Shown: positions 32,648 to 40,968, numbered from the stretch's first letter. The stretch: 43,568 bases of DNA from Candidatus Bathyarchaeota archaeon (GCA_025059045.1 JANXEA010000014.1:1-43568), one strand, 5' to 3'. The notes: generated from the sequence alone by a model not told the origin. Program-made: numbers and translations.

Positions 32648-34459
32648 TTATTCGCTCATCCCGTCGAGAAATACGTCTATTATTCCTTCCTTATCTGGCT
32701 TAGAGGATCTGGCCTGAACTTTAACGAGTTCAAATCTACCCCTAAATGTTTCGTAGAGTTCCGATCCGGGGGTAAGCGTCACCTCAGGAAGAAGCGTTTG
32801 CCATCCCCCATCCTTGAATGCAAGAACCCTTAGGTTTACAGAGTTAGTTGGATGCTTATTCCTCGCATGGACGAGGATTGTCTCATAAAGTTTCGAGTCG
32901 AAGACATCACTGTCAGCATATTCGCTTGCGGTGACAAAGTCTTTGAATACATGTTGCTGCCTGTAGAGTCTTTCGATGCTGGGTGTCGCGTCGAAACCTG
33001 CTAATTTGGTTGAGAAGTCAGCGATCTTTGGGAGATACTTAGCAAATATGTTAACCCTTCTTATCTGTCGTTTAACCCTCTCCTTCCTTGAAAGATAGTA
33101 TGAGAGCTGCCGGGCAACTTCTCGAATGCCATTCAATATTTCTCTTGCTATTTCAGGCGTATCTGCAAGTATTTCTTTTCCAACAGTCTTATATGGAATC
33201 TTTGTGCTGCATAAATGGATCAGAACGGCTACTGGCATACCTGGCAGGACATTATACCTCCTCCAATTCAACGATTTGACTACCCTATAGCAGACATCGG
33301 CCGACTCATCGTATACCAGAGGGATCTTATTCGCAAACCTGTAGATTACAATGTCATCTTTAGCTGGAACTTTGCCTCCATAGGCAACCGCAACTTCAAC
33401 TATAAATGGATGCCCGGAATAGGTTGATGGTTTTCTCTGATGGACAGCTACAAACTCAGGCTCCAACTCCTTAAGAACGCCAGCCCTGAGCAGATCCTCA
33501 CCTATCGGCGAGAGGCAGCTAGCGTCGGGAGGCAAGAATTCCTCATAGCCCTTCATTTCTTGAACAAGCCGAACTATCTCTTCGGGTCTGAGGTTTTTCG
33601 GATTAAGATCTTCCTTTATTCCGGCATGCTTCAAAAATTTTTGCGCTGTCTGTCTTCCCACACGATGGAAATGCGCCTGCATAAAGTCTAGCATATTCGT
33701 CTCTTTCGTCGAACGAATCATCCTTTGAAGTGTTTCAACATCGACGCCGTGGGGATGGGGCAGCGTCTCCTTTGGCGGGGGAGGCATTTTGTTCACTGTT
33801 CTGTCAAACTTGTAGAGACGCCCTTTGGGGTCAACAAATGTGATGTTAGCGTAGGGGTTTGCGATGGCTGTCTGTTTAAGATATTCTAGAACCTTTGGGG
33901 CCGCTTGATAATAATTCCCTTCTAGATGAAATTCAACGACTGTTCCTTGCCAACGATCGCTTGGGCTTCTACCATTCGTATGGATTTTGCGATGCAAGAT
34001 TATTGGGCGGTTCCTCTCAATGTCTATCATAAACCTATACTCGAAAATCCTTGAGGCCCCAGTACTCGATATGACTGTAACGGGCTTATTCGTCGTGATC
34101 TGCCCGTAGAGTATCGCCATTGTTCCGCCGAGACCGAATGTTCCACGGGTCTGCTTCAACTTGTACTTTGAGCTGAAAAGGAACTGTCCAAGAGCCAGCG
34201 GCACCTGATGCTCCGGGATTCCTGACCCATTATCCATCACCCTTAAAGTATATACATCACTGTTTTCTCCGGCCCCATCATCAGGCGACAGACGTATATA
34301 GATGTCGGGAAGCACATCCTCCCTAGCCGCATCTAAAGAATTCTCTACAAGCTCCCTGATCGCCGTAAAAATTGCTCTGGCCGGATTGGTAAAACCCGCT
34401 ATCTCTTTATTTCTGTAGAAGAAGTCTGCAGGACTAATCTCCTGGAAAGTCTCGGCTAT
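32648..34459 (-). CDS. top6B: DNA topoisomerase VI subunit B, probable AUA start codon
   Basis: The ATPase subunit of topoisomerase VI. The GHKL domain is complete only if the frame is read from ATA 34459: this region includes E-I-S-P-A-D-F-F near residue 7 and the ATP-binding E-L-V-E-N-S-L-D-A, followed by M-D-N-G-S-G-I-P and G-x-F-G-L-G-G. The first in-frame GTG (34315) would delete the essential E-L-V-E-N motif. An in-frame TGA lies six codons upstream of the ATA, with no ATG, GTG or TTG between. GGAGG ends nine bases before the ATA, and ATA sits exactly where homologues have Met before A-E-x-F. Length is 603 residues. It heads the TopoVI B-A unit. Confidence 0.95.
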   Translation of the reverse strand: MAETFQEISPADFFYRNKEIAGFTNPARAIFTAIRELVENSLDAAREDVLPDIYIRLSPDDGAGENSDVYTLRVMDNGSGIPEHQVPLALGQFLFSSKYKLKQTRGTFGLGGTMAILYGQITTNKPVTVISSTGASRIFEYRFMIDIERNRPIILHRKIHTNGRSPSDRWQGTVVEFHLEGNYYQAAPKVLEYLKQTAIANPYANITFVDPKGRLYKFDRTVNKMPPPPKETLPHPHGVDVETLQRMIRSTKETNMLDFMQAHFHRVGRQTAQKFLKHAGIKEDLNPKNLRPEEIVRLVQEMKGYEEFLPPDASCLSPIGEDLLRAGVLKELEPEFVAVHQRKPSTYSGHPFIVEVAVAYGGKVPAKDDIVIYRFANKIPLVYDESADVCYRVVKSLNWRRYNVLPGMPVAVLIHLCSTKIPYKTVGKEILADTPEIAREILNGIREVARQLSYYLSRKERVKRQIRRVNIFAKYLPKIADFSTKLAGFDATPSIERLYRQQHVFKDFVTASEYADSDVFDSKLYETILVHARNKHPTNSVNLRVLAFKDGGWQTLLPEVTLTPGSELYETFRGRFELVKVQARSSKPDKEGIIDVFLDGMSE

Positions 34460-34463
34460 AGAC

Positions 34464-34535
34464 CTAATCCTCCTTCACAGATTCTTTCAGACGTATAGGC
34501 GCTTGGGCCCAACTAGATTTAACTTCCAGTCTCAT
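34464..34535 (-). CDS. Possible 23-codon upstream ORF before topoisomerase VI B
   Basis: ATG 34535 opens a 23-residue polar peptide ending at TAG 34466-34464, four bases before the AUA start. Its last codons contain the SD of the topoisomerase gene. TATA-like strings at 34551-34570 would place the transcript start close to this ATG, so it could be translated from a leaderless mRNA and hand ribosomes to the AUA codon. It may equally be chance. Confidence 0.35.
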   Translation of the reverse strand: MRLEVKSSWAQAPIRLKESVKED

Positions 34536-34735
34536 ATTAATCAATTTTCCCTTTAATAATCTCCTTTAAGCATTTTCAGGCGCTGAAATATTTTGACAAG
34601 TAGGGAACGAGTAATGTAGATGACCTTATCGATCTCCTGATGAGGATAATTTGATAAGGAATTGATTAGTAGAATTCTCTCCTTTACAATTACTCGCTTT
34701 AATTCTCTGCATGCATACAAGTTTTTAATTCACTC

Positions 34736-35001
34736 TCAATCCCGGTGGGTAGGAGCTTTCCATCGTCCAATATGTTCTCCAAGAATCAAAGTCAACATGT
34801 ATAAAGTAAGCCCTGATTTTTCAGCCGCTTTGACTACTTTAGTTAACTCTTCTGTTTGCCCCTCCAACAAGTCTACTACGAAAGACTGAACTTTATAGTC
34901 TTCATCCGGTAAAAGCACTAGGTCTTTTCTAATTCGTATAGTAATCTAAGGAAAACTCTCTCAGGTTAACCCGGGTCTATTTTTGGACTACTAACCTCCA
35001 T
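34736..35001 (-). pseudogene. Decayed small gene (one stop and one frameshift)
   Basis: A minus-strand remnant starting at ATG 35001. It reads 11 residues to a TAA (about 34968), continues in the same frame for 15 protein-like residues (P-E-R-V-F-L-R-L-L-Y-E-L-E-K), and then the sense continues in another frame: a 60-residue stretch from GTG 34918 rich in charged and aliphatic residues (D-E-D-Y-K-V-Q-S-F-V-V-D-L-L-E-G). An AATAAAAAC box near 35026-35034 is about 28 bases from ATG 35001. I do not know the family. The 34736-34918 part may still be translated on its own. Confidence 0.42.
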
Positions 35002-35093
35002 GGTTCTAGAACTTTTGCTTAAACAGTTTTTATTGGTTTAATAAGCCAGAGACCGTATAGAAGATTCAAGCGGCCTTTATTGTAAACGCCTTG

Positions 35094-35678
35094 TCAACAT
35101 ATCAAATCCTTTTCTTCACTATCCTGCCATAATTGTAGCCGCCTCTTCTTCAGTTCATGCCTCTCTTTCTGCAGGAACTTATAGACTGTCGAATGTTGGC
35201 TTCCCTTAATCAATAGGTCTATTGCGCGTCTCGCCGTCTCCGTCTGCTCGACACCACCTATAATCGACACTGTATGACCGTAGACCGAGATCATCGTCTC
35301 CGTCATCTCTTCAAGAATTTTCCGAGTCTTCCCATCCTTACCGATTATTCTGCCCTTTATTCTCCTAATGTCTGAGTCAGACTTTCCGAAGAATTCTCTA
35401 AGGTCGATAACCGTGAGGACTGTCTCTTCATCCTCAATCAGCCTGTAAGCGCGTTCCGGCGAGAACCCTCTGCCTATCGCAAGAACAACATCCTTCGCCC
35501 TAAAGAGATTAGAAGGGTCTGTTACAGAATCTTTTAGGCTTATTGTTACATCGCCTGACTTACCATCAATCTCCAACCTTACGCCAAGATTTTCCTCAAT
35601 TTTCTCTTTCACCTCGCCGCCACGCCCTATTAGGACGCCTATCCTTTCATGCGGTATCTTTACGAAGAGCTGAGCCAC
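35094..35678 (-). CDS. KH-domain RNA-binding protein, Dim2/Pno1-like
   Basis: The archaeal counterpart of Dim2/Pno1, which assists maturation of the 3' end of 16S rRNA. The 194-residue protein has two KH domains; the first has G-V-L-I-G-R-G-G near residue 15, the second has G-R-I-I-G-K-D-G-K near 109-117. A basic C-terminal helix follows. GTG 35678 has a GGAGG seven bases upstream, placed inside the end of the RIO1 gene (32-base overlap), indicating coupled translation. Confidence 0.95.
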   Translation of the reverse strand: MAQLFVKIPHERIGVLIGRGGEVKEKIEENLGVRLEIDGKSGDVTISLKDSVTDPSNLFRAKDVVLAIGRGFSPERAYRLIEDEETVLTVIDLREFFGKSDSDIRRIKGRIIGKDGKTRKILEEMTETMISVYGHTVSIIGGVEQTETARRAIDLLIKGSQHSTVYKFLQKERHELKKRRLQLWQDSEEKDLIC

Positions 35679-36483
35679 CTTTAATCCTCCTTAATGCCTC
35701 TTCTAGGCTCAGAACGTCAACGCCTATACTTTCGAAGTAACGGTTAAGATTCTCAACATCTCTGATTAAAAACTGTTCTGCTCCGGGATGCTCAAGATTA
35801 ACCGCCTGCGAAATGTCAAAAAGGACTGGTTTTCCTCCATAAACCATAATGTTGTATTCGCTGAGGTCTCCGTGGACAAGTTTTGCGTCTAAATATAGTT
35901 TTCTTACCTGCGAAAGGACTTTTTTGTAGAAGACCTGCGGATTCTTCAGTTTAGACTCTTTAAGGAGTGGGGCCGGGACACCGTTCTCGCCGATAAACTC
36001 CATCACGAGGACATTATTTTGTACGGTGAATGGCTTAGGCACGTTTACACCAGCATCATAAGCGTCTGTTAGGTTCTTGAATTCCTTCTTTGCCCATGCA
36101 TATACTAGGGATCTCGGATCTCTTTTTACATTCTTGAAGCGGGGATCCCCTAGGATATATGGGAGCATTCCCTTCCTGAACTCTCCGGAAACAGTCAAAT
36201 ATATTTTAATGGCCAATTCTTCTCCTTCTGGGCTCTTCCCCCAGTAAAGCCTAGACTCTTTACCCGCTTTCACAACCCCGTATATCTCACCTATTATGCC
36301 ATGGTTCATCATCTCATAGATGGTCATAAGTGTCGGCTTGTCGAAAACCTCTTCTAGAACCTCGTACTCCTCGCTTCTTTTCTCCTTCATCAATTGGGAA
36401 GTCTCATAGGTCTTCTCTTTGCGTTCAAGTCTCTTCCTCAATCTTTCTCTATAAGACGCCTCGGACGCCTCCATTCCCAGCAT
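35647..36483 (-). CDS. rio1: RIO1 family serine kinase
   Basis: An atypical kinase/ATPase of small-subunit biogenesis. The 278-residue protein has a charged N-terminal helix (about 1-40), a small lobe with the A-I-K-I-Y lysine near residue 93, the RIO flexible loop, the catalytic H-G-D-L-S-E-Y-N-I-M and the metal-binding L-F-D-I-S-Q-A, both of which are RIO signatures. ATG 36483 is the longest start; ATG 36474 is close. It starts nine bases after the aIF1A stop and overlaps the Dim2-like gene. Confidence 0.96.
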   Translation of the reverse strand: MLGMEASEASYRERLRKRLERKEKTYETSQLMKEKRSEEYEVLEEVFDKPTLMTIYEMMNHGIIGEIYGVVKAGKESRLYWGKSPEGEELAIKIYLTVSGEFRKGMLPYILGDPRFKNVKRDPRSLVYAWAKKEFKNLTDAYDAGVNVPKPFTVQNNVLVMEFIGENGVPAPLLKESKLKNPQVFYKKVLSQVRKLYLDAKLVHGDLSEYNIMVYGGKPVLFDISQAVNLEHPGAEQFLIRDVENLNRYFESIGVDVLSLEEALRRIKGGSALRKDTA

Positions 36484-36491
36484 GGAAAAAA

Positions 36492-36797
36492 TTAGAGTTT
36501 CAACAGTCCTATCTTCCTAAGGTACTCAGCTTGCCCCTTGGTGTACCGCCATATAAGATCGCCTCGACTCTCAGACTGGAAGTCCCAGGGTGAAACGAGA
36601 ACAACATCCCCAACCCTGATCCAAACCCTTCTCTTCATCTTGCCTCTTATCCTACAAACACGTTCGTACCCATCTTGACACTTGACTAGAACCCGATCGT
36701 AACCTAAGAGCTTCGTCGCTATGCCCAAGACGTCTGTCTCAGCTGGCATAACGAGTTCCTCAAGGTTCTCTTCGCTTATGACTTTCTTTTTTCCCAA
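36492..36797 (-). CDS. eif1A: Translation initiation factor aIF1A
   Basis: A 101-residue OB-fold protein that binds the A site of the 30S subunit in initiation. It shows L-G-Y-D-R-V-L-V-K-C-Q-D-G, R-C-R-I-R-G-K-M-K-R-R-V-W-I-R-V-G-D-V-V-L-V-like motifs and P-W-D-F-Q. It starts at TTG 36797 with a GAGG four bases before. It is the first gene of the aIF1A-RIO1-KH unit and divergent from the RFC genes. Confidence 0.97.
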   Translation of the reverse strand: MGKKKVISEENLEELVMPAETDVLGIATKLLGYDRVLVKCQDGYERVCRIRGKMKRRVWIRVGDVVLVSPWDFQSESRGDLIWRYTKGQAEYLRKIGLLKL

Positions 36798-36878
36798 GGG
36801 GCCTCGCCTTCCATTTACCTTCCTCTATTTTTGGTCAAACTTGTCTTATAGTTTAATTTTAAAAAAGAGTTGACTGAG

Positions 36879-36888
36879 ACTTAAATAC
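36879..36888 (+). promoter_or_regulatory. TATA box of the RFC unit
   Basis: ACTTAAATAC is centred near 36884. It predicts a transcript start near 36911 and a leader of about 90 bases, long for this genome, which contains a stable hairpin. Confidence 0.45.
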
Positions 36889-36912
36889 CTATTTATTCGG
36901 GTCGAAGGTTGC

Positions 36913-36957
36913 GAGCCCAACTAATAAAGGAGCAACTCTAATCTATTAGTTCGGCTT
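36913..36957 (+). other. Hairpin in the predicted 5' leader of the RFC mRNA
   Basis: The left arm 36913-36926 pairs with the right arm 36944-36957: eight perfect pairs next to the loop, a single C-C mismatch, then five more pairs (one G-U). The loop is 17 bases. It lies at the predicted 5' end of the RFC transcript and could stabilise it or regulate it, or be a small RNA. Confidence 0.45.
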
Positions 36958-37002
36958 CCTAGTTATTTGAGCTGAAATCGTCACCCTGCGTAGGTGTTAG
37001 GA

Positions 37003-37974
37003 TTGAGCTATGAGATGTGGACAGAGAAGTATAGGCCTAAGACCCTGGACGATATCGTTAACCAAGAGGAAATCGTCAGCCGTTTAAAGAGTTTCGTCAA
37101 GGCCAAGAATGTTCCACATTGCATATTTGCCGGTCCTCCTGGAACTGGAAAGACCACGGCAGCTTTATGCCTGGCGCATGACCTTTACGGAGAGACTTAC
37201 CGCGACCATATTATGGAGCTTAATGCGAGCGATGACAGGGGCATTAATGTGGTCAGGGAGACTGTCAAAACATTTGCCCGCACCAAATCGATCGGCGAAG
37301 TTACCTTCAAGATACTAATCTTGGACGAAGCGGATAACATGACATCAGACGCTCAGCAGGCGTTGAGAAGAACCATGGAGCGATATACTGAGACCGCGCG
37401 TTTTATCTTGATCGCAAACTATAGCGGAAAGATAATTGAGCCAATCCAGTCCAGATGCGCGCCCTTCAGATTCACATATCTGTCTCCAGAAGTCATAGCT
37501 AAAAGGATCAAATACATCTGCGAAATGGAAGGCATCCAAATTTCCGATGATGGAATTGAAGCTGTTCTCGAAATTGGAGGTGGAGACCTGAGACGGACGA
37601 TTAATGTTCTTCAAACAGCCTCGTCGGTTGGTAAGCCAATCGACGCCGAAACCGTATATTCAGTGGTAGGCAGGGCCAACCCTTACGATGTTAGGGAGAT
37701 GATGCTAACCGCCCTTAATGGAGATTTTATTGAGGCTAGAAACAAGCTTAGGGAGATGATACTTAAATACGGTTTGGCTGGCAGCGACATTATAACGCAG
37801 ATTCACAGCGAGATATATAGATTGAATGTCCCGGACAAATGGAAGGTTAGGCTTGCAGACATAGTAGGCGAAATTGACTATAGACTCATACAGGGATCTA
37901 ATGAAGAGATTCAGTTAGCTGCACTTTTAGCTAAACTTGTGGAAGTCGGCTATGAAGTGAAGAGAGGACTGTAA
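37003..37974 (+). CDS. rfcS: Replication factor C small subunit
   Basis: The AAA+ subunit of the clamp loader that places PCNA on primed DNA. It shows W-T-E-K-Y-R-P-K-T-L at the N-terminus, Walker A G-P-P-G-T-G-K-T near residue 43, Walker B L-I-L-D-E-A-D, the arginine-finger S-R-C motif, and G-G-G-D-L-R-R-T-I-N as sensor 2. TTG 37003 has a GGTG six bases upstream; GTG 36994 overlaps that SD and ATG 37015 is the shortest choice. The large subunit begins one base after its stop. Confidence 0.96.
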   Translation: MSYEMWTEKYRPKTLDDIVNQEEIVSRLKSFVKAKNVPHCIFAGPPGTGKTTAALCLAHDLYGETYRDHIMELNASDDRGINVVRETVKTFARTKSIGEVTFKILILDEADNMTSDAQQALRRTMERYTETARFILIANYSGKIIEPIQSRCAPFRFTYLSPEVIAKRIKYICEMEGIQISDDGIEAVLEIGGGDLRRTINVLQTASSVGKPIDAETVYSVVGRANPYDVREMMLTALNGDFIEARNKLREMILKYGLAGSDIITQIHSEIYRLNVPDKWKVRLADIVGEIDYRLIQGSNEEIQLAALLAKLVEVGYEVKRGL

Positions 37975-37975
37975 C

Positions 37976-39193
37976 TTGCATCTGCCATGGACTGTGAAAT
38001 ATAAGCCTAAGACGCTCACCGAAGTTATTGGGAACGAGGATGCAAAAAGAAAGGTGCTGGAATGGATAAAATCCTGGGAAAGAAATATTCCGAAAAAAAG
38101 AGCCCTATTCATATACGGGCCTCCAGGAGTTGGAAAGACAGCCGCTGTTGAGGCGTTAGCAAACGACTTGAACATGGAGCTTGTACAAAGTAACGCCAGC
38201 GATTACAGAACGGCTGAGGATGTTGAAAGGTTTGTGGGAAGAGCAGCCCAGCTCGGGACGCTCTTCGGCAAGAGGAGACTCATACTCTTCGACGAAATCG
38301 ATGGGATCTCAGGCACTGAGGATCGAGGGGGGCTTCATTTGATAACCCAGATCATCAATAAGACATCTTCGCCAATCATAGTGATTGCCAACAATGCTTA
38401 TGACCAGAGATTTGCAACCTTAAGGAATATGACTGAACTTGTGGAATTTAAGAAGCCAGCCAGAACCGAGATTGAAAAGCATCTAAAAAGAATCTGCAAC
38501 CTAGAGGGAATAGAGGCTGATGCCTCGGCAATTCGGTTTATTGCTGAGCGGGCCGATGGAGATGTCAGATCAGCCGTCAATGATCTTCAAGCATTAGCCC
38601 AAGGCTGGAGAACATTAACTTATGACGACGTATCTTGGCTTGCACCGAGAGACCGAAAAGACGTAATCTTTAATGTGCTCAGAAACATACTCTATGCGAA
38701 GGACGTGATTACGGCAAAAAGAGCCGTTGACATGGCTGATGTCGACCCAGATATGCTCTTTGAATGGGTATACGAGAATATACCTTACCATATAAAGGAC
38801 CCTAAGGAACTTTCATCAGCAATGAACATGATGGCACTCGCGGACATTTATCGGAATAGGATAAGGGCTACCCAGAACTGGTCTCTTATGCGATACTATC
38901 TCGACTTCATGACAGCCGGGGTATCCGTAGCATGGAGCAAGAAGGCATCTGGCTGGGTTCCATTTAAGTTTCCAACCCGGATCAGCCAGATGTCATCCTC
39001 CAAAGTCGACAGAACAATGCTTGCCGAGATAGGAATGAAAATCCGCAGGAGATGCCATATATCTGCAGCCCGCGCTATAAAAGAGGTTTTACCTTTTCTC
39101 AGAATCATATTCAAGAATAATCCCAAAATGGGAAAAGAAATTGCCAATTGGCTGGGTCTGAGTGAAGAGATGATCAATTATATAGCTGGTTGA
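37976..39193 (+). CDS. rfcL: Replication factor C large subunit
   Basis: The 405-residue large clamp-loader subunit. It begins with W-T-V-K-Y-K-P-K-T-L, Walker A is G-P-P-G-V-G-K-T near residue 44, Walker B is L-F-D-E-I-D-G, and sensor 2 is D-G-D-V-R-S-A-V-N-D-L-Q. The C-terminal collar domain follows and the protein stops at Y-I-A-G without a charged tail or recognisable PCNA-interacting motif, which many archaeal large subunits carry. TTG 37976 has a GAGG eight bases upstream. Confidence 0.96.
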   Translation: MHLPWTVKYKPKTLTEVIGNEDAKRKVLEWIKSWERNIPKKRALFIYGPPGVGKTAAVEALANDLNMELVQSNASDYRTAEDVERFVGRAAQLGTLFGKRRLILFDEIDGISGTEDRGGLHLITQIINKTSSPIIVIANNAYDQRFATLRNMTELVEFKKPARTEIEKHLKRICNLEGIEADASAIRFIAERADGDVRSAVNDLQALAQGWRTLTYDDVSWLAPRDRKDVIFNVLRNILYAKDVITAKRAVDMADVDPDMLFEWVYENIPYHIKDPKELSSAMNMMALADIYRNRIRATQNWSLMRYYLDFMTAGVSVAWSKKASGWVPFKFPTRISQMSSSKVDRTMLAEIGMKIRRRCHISAARAIKEVLPFLRIIFKNNPKMGKEIANWLGLSEEMINYIAG

Positions 39194-39270
39194 TGAGTTA
39201 CTACTCAAAACAACTTTTTGCTCTGAGTGAAATGATAGCCAATATGCTAGGCTTCCACGCGGTAGGTTGA
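39193..39270 (+). CDS. Possible 25-residue ORF coupled to the RFC large subunit stop
   Basis: ATG 39193 overlaps the rfcL stop (TGATG) and reads 25 codons. The peptide contains S-K-Q-L-F-A-L, which loosely resembles a PCNA-binding motif but lacks the glutamine at the first position and paired aromatics. It may be chance. Confidence 0.25.
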   Translation: MSYYSKQLFALSEMIANMLGFHAVG

Positions 39271-39274
39271 GATC

Positions 39275-39808
39275 TCATTCTTCACGTGCATGAGCCAAAA
39301 TGTGCCCGACTTCTGGCGCAATAAGATTCTCCACCGCTATTGAAACAGCTTGTGGGGAGCCGGGAATACAAAATATAACCTTCTTCGACGAGACTCCTGC
39401 TAACGCCCTGCTCAAAATCGCGGCTGAGCCGATGGCGTCATAGCTTAAGCGTCTAAATATCTCCCCGAACCCTTCCAACTCCTTATCTAGGACAAGTCTT
39501 ACTGCTTCGATCGTTACGTCTCTAGGCGAGATTCCTGTTCCACCGCAAGTGATTATTGCGTCTACTTTCCGAGATTTTAAGGCCTTAAGAACCGCTCGCT
39601 GAATCTGCTCCCGATCATCTGGCAGAACTTTACGTGAAACTATCCTGTGACCGTGTCTTCTTAGAATCTGGATTATCAGATCCCCTGATTCATCTTCAGG
39701 GAGCTCTCCCCTCATTAGTTTCTCATATCGCGAAGAACTGCAGATTAGTATACAAAAGTTTACAGTCTTGGGAGCCTCAAATTTGTGTTTCTCAGAGACA
39801 GCGCTCAA
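39275..39808 (-). CDS. moaB: Molybdenum cofactor synthesis protein MoaB/MogA
   Basis: The enzyme adenylylates molybdopterin before metal insertion. The 177-residue protein has the MPT-binding core: an E-S-G-D segment near residue 40, T-C-G-G-T-G-I-S-P-R-D with the catalytic aspartate near 90-97, and the P-G-S-P-Q-A motif near 150. TTG 39808 lies three bases after the moaC stop, with an AAGG SD inside moaC. Confidence 0.95.
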   Translation of the reverse strand: MSAVSEKHKFEAPKTVNFCILICSSSRYEKLMRGELPEDESGDLIIQILRRHGHRIVSRKVLPDDREQIQRAVLKALKSRKVDAIITCGGTGISPRDVTIEAVRLVLDKELEGFGEIFRRLSYDAIGSAAILSRALAGVSSKKVIFCIPGSPQAVSIAVENLIAPEVGHILAHAREE

Positions 39809-39811
39809 GAC

Positions 39812-40243
39812 TTATTCCTTCATTTTTCGCGTGACCCGTATTTCTTGGATTGATGTTAAAGGGTACTGTCCCATCATATCTTTTTCGTACTGTTTTGTCA
39901 TATCCCAGACGGTCAGCAGTGCTATTGCTGTTGCGACCAACGCCTCCATCTCAACTCCAGTCTTAGCATTAGTCTTCACAGTAGACTCCACCTCAACAGT
40001 GGTGTCATCCACAATACTAACCTTCACATCGACGTTTGTTAAGGGAATTGGATGGCAGAGGGGAATTAGGGAGCTAGTCTTCTTGGCCGCCAAAATCCCC
40101 GATATTCTTGCGACATAGAGCGGGTCTCCCTTCTCTATTTTTCCCTCTCTAATCAGGTTAATAGTTTCAGGCCTAAGCTTTATTTGCCCCTTCGCCGCAG
40201 CCTCTCTGAAAATTTCAGGCTTATGCGTAATGTCCACCATCAT
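39812..40243 (-). CDS. moaC: Cyclic pyranopterin monophosphate synthase MoaC
   Basis: The enzyme completes the conversion of GTP to cyclic pyranopterin monophosphate together with MoaA. It has V-D-I-T-H-K at the start, S-L-I-P-L-C-H-P-I-P-L-T near residue 60, and G-V-E-M-E-A-L-V-A and W-D-M-T-K in the C-terminal part. ATG 40243 has GGTG nine bases upstream; GTG 40255 is the longest frame. No molybdoenzyme is visible in the window. Confidence 0.95.
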   Translation of the reverse strand: MMVDITHKPEIFREAAAKGQIKLRPETINLIREGKIEKGDPLYVARISGILAAKKTSSLIPLCHPIPLTNVDVKVSIVDDTTVEVESTVKTNAKTGVEMEALVATAIALLTVWDMTKQYEKDMMGQYPLTSIQEIRVTRKMKE

Positions 40244-40266
40244 AGCAATGTACACCGTAAACGAGT

Positions 40267-40968
40267 CTATGATTCTTCATTATCTCTGACTAAGGAATGC
40301 TCAAAGTTCTGCGATTTATCTTTCTGCTCCCCGGACATTGGTATGAACTTTGGAACCTCATCCGGTGACGCTGGCCTAAATTTCGATATCTCCCCGATAG
40401 CTTGGTTTAAGCTGAACCTCAGATCTCCAATGGCACGCTCATGAGCTTTCAGTGAAACTTCTAATCTTTCTATGGATTTTCTTAGATCCATGAGTCTAGC
40501 ATGCGCAACTTCAGGAATAGCAATCGCGGACAGAAATTCCTTGGAATCGTAAACTTCCCTTAATTGAAGAATTGCGGAGATGCACTCAGAAGGATGCTCC
40601 TTAATCTCCTTAGCCAGCTCCAGAAACTCTGATGCACCAGCAATCGCCGATCTCAAATCTTCAAGATCAAGTTTAGCATCCTCAGAAGAAATAGCAGATT
40701 TAACCGAATCCACGAAATCTCTTATATCCTGAAGCAAATTGCTCATCTGCTTCTTGATCGTCGATGCCCTTTCAGGTTTTAAAGTAAGCATGAAGTCACC
40801 CAGCCTCAAAGCGACATTTTGAAGGGACTGCACACTTTTTTCAATCTCTCCCCAAAATTCCGGTAAGGAAGACCCTTCCACCGCGACCCTGCCCGCAACA
40901 TCAGAGGCGATCTTTTGCAGCATCCCCTCAAATTCATCAAGCGTTTGATGAAAGTCCTCAATCCGCAT
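40267..40968 (-). CDS. Helical protein of unknown function
   Basis: A 233-residue protein that is almost all helix, with heptad-like stretches around 40-100 and 160-205 and a polar, probably disordered C-terminal tail of about 35 residues (S-P-D-E-V-P-K-F-I-P). No membrane segment or enzyme motif is seen. It may be the first gene of the unit with moaC and moaB, 23 bases upstream of moaC. I do not recognise a family. Confidence 0.72.
   Translation of the reverse strand: MRIEDFHQTLDEFEGMLQKIASDVAGRVAVEGSSLPEFWGEIEKSVQSLQNVALRLGDFMLTLKPERASTIKKQMSNLLQDIRDFVDSVKSAISSEDAKLDLEDLRSAIAGASEFLELAKEIKEHPSECISAILQLREVYDSKEFLSAIAIPEVAHARLMDLRKSIERLEVSLKAHERAIGDLRFSLNQAIGEISKFRPASPDEVPKFIPMSGEQKDKSQNFEHSLVRDNEES

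Larger units (their letters stand above)
34460..35093. other. Gap between the KH-protein gene and topoisomerase VI B
   Basis: In aIF1A-RIO1-KH-TopoVI clusters these genes are normally close. Here 634 bases intervene. They hold the TopoVI B leader with its small ORF, an AT-rich stretch without genes (about 34570-34735), and the remnant at 34736-35001. No tRNA, repeat array or convincing guide RNA was seen. Confidence 0.5.

Noticed and set aside
34464-34535. Programmed frameshift joining the short upstream ORF to topoisomerase VI B
   Set aside because: No slippery sequence is seen, and homologues start at the position of the AUA codon, so initiation at AUA is simpler.
34662-34889. Plus-strand 75-residue frame opposite the gene remnant
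   Set aside because: No promoter or SD, and poor protein character compared with the minus strand.
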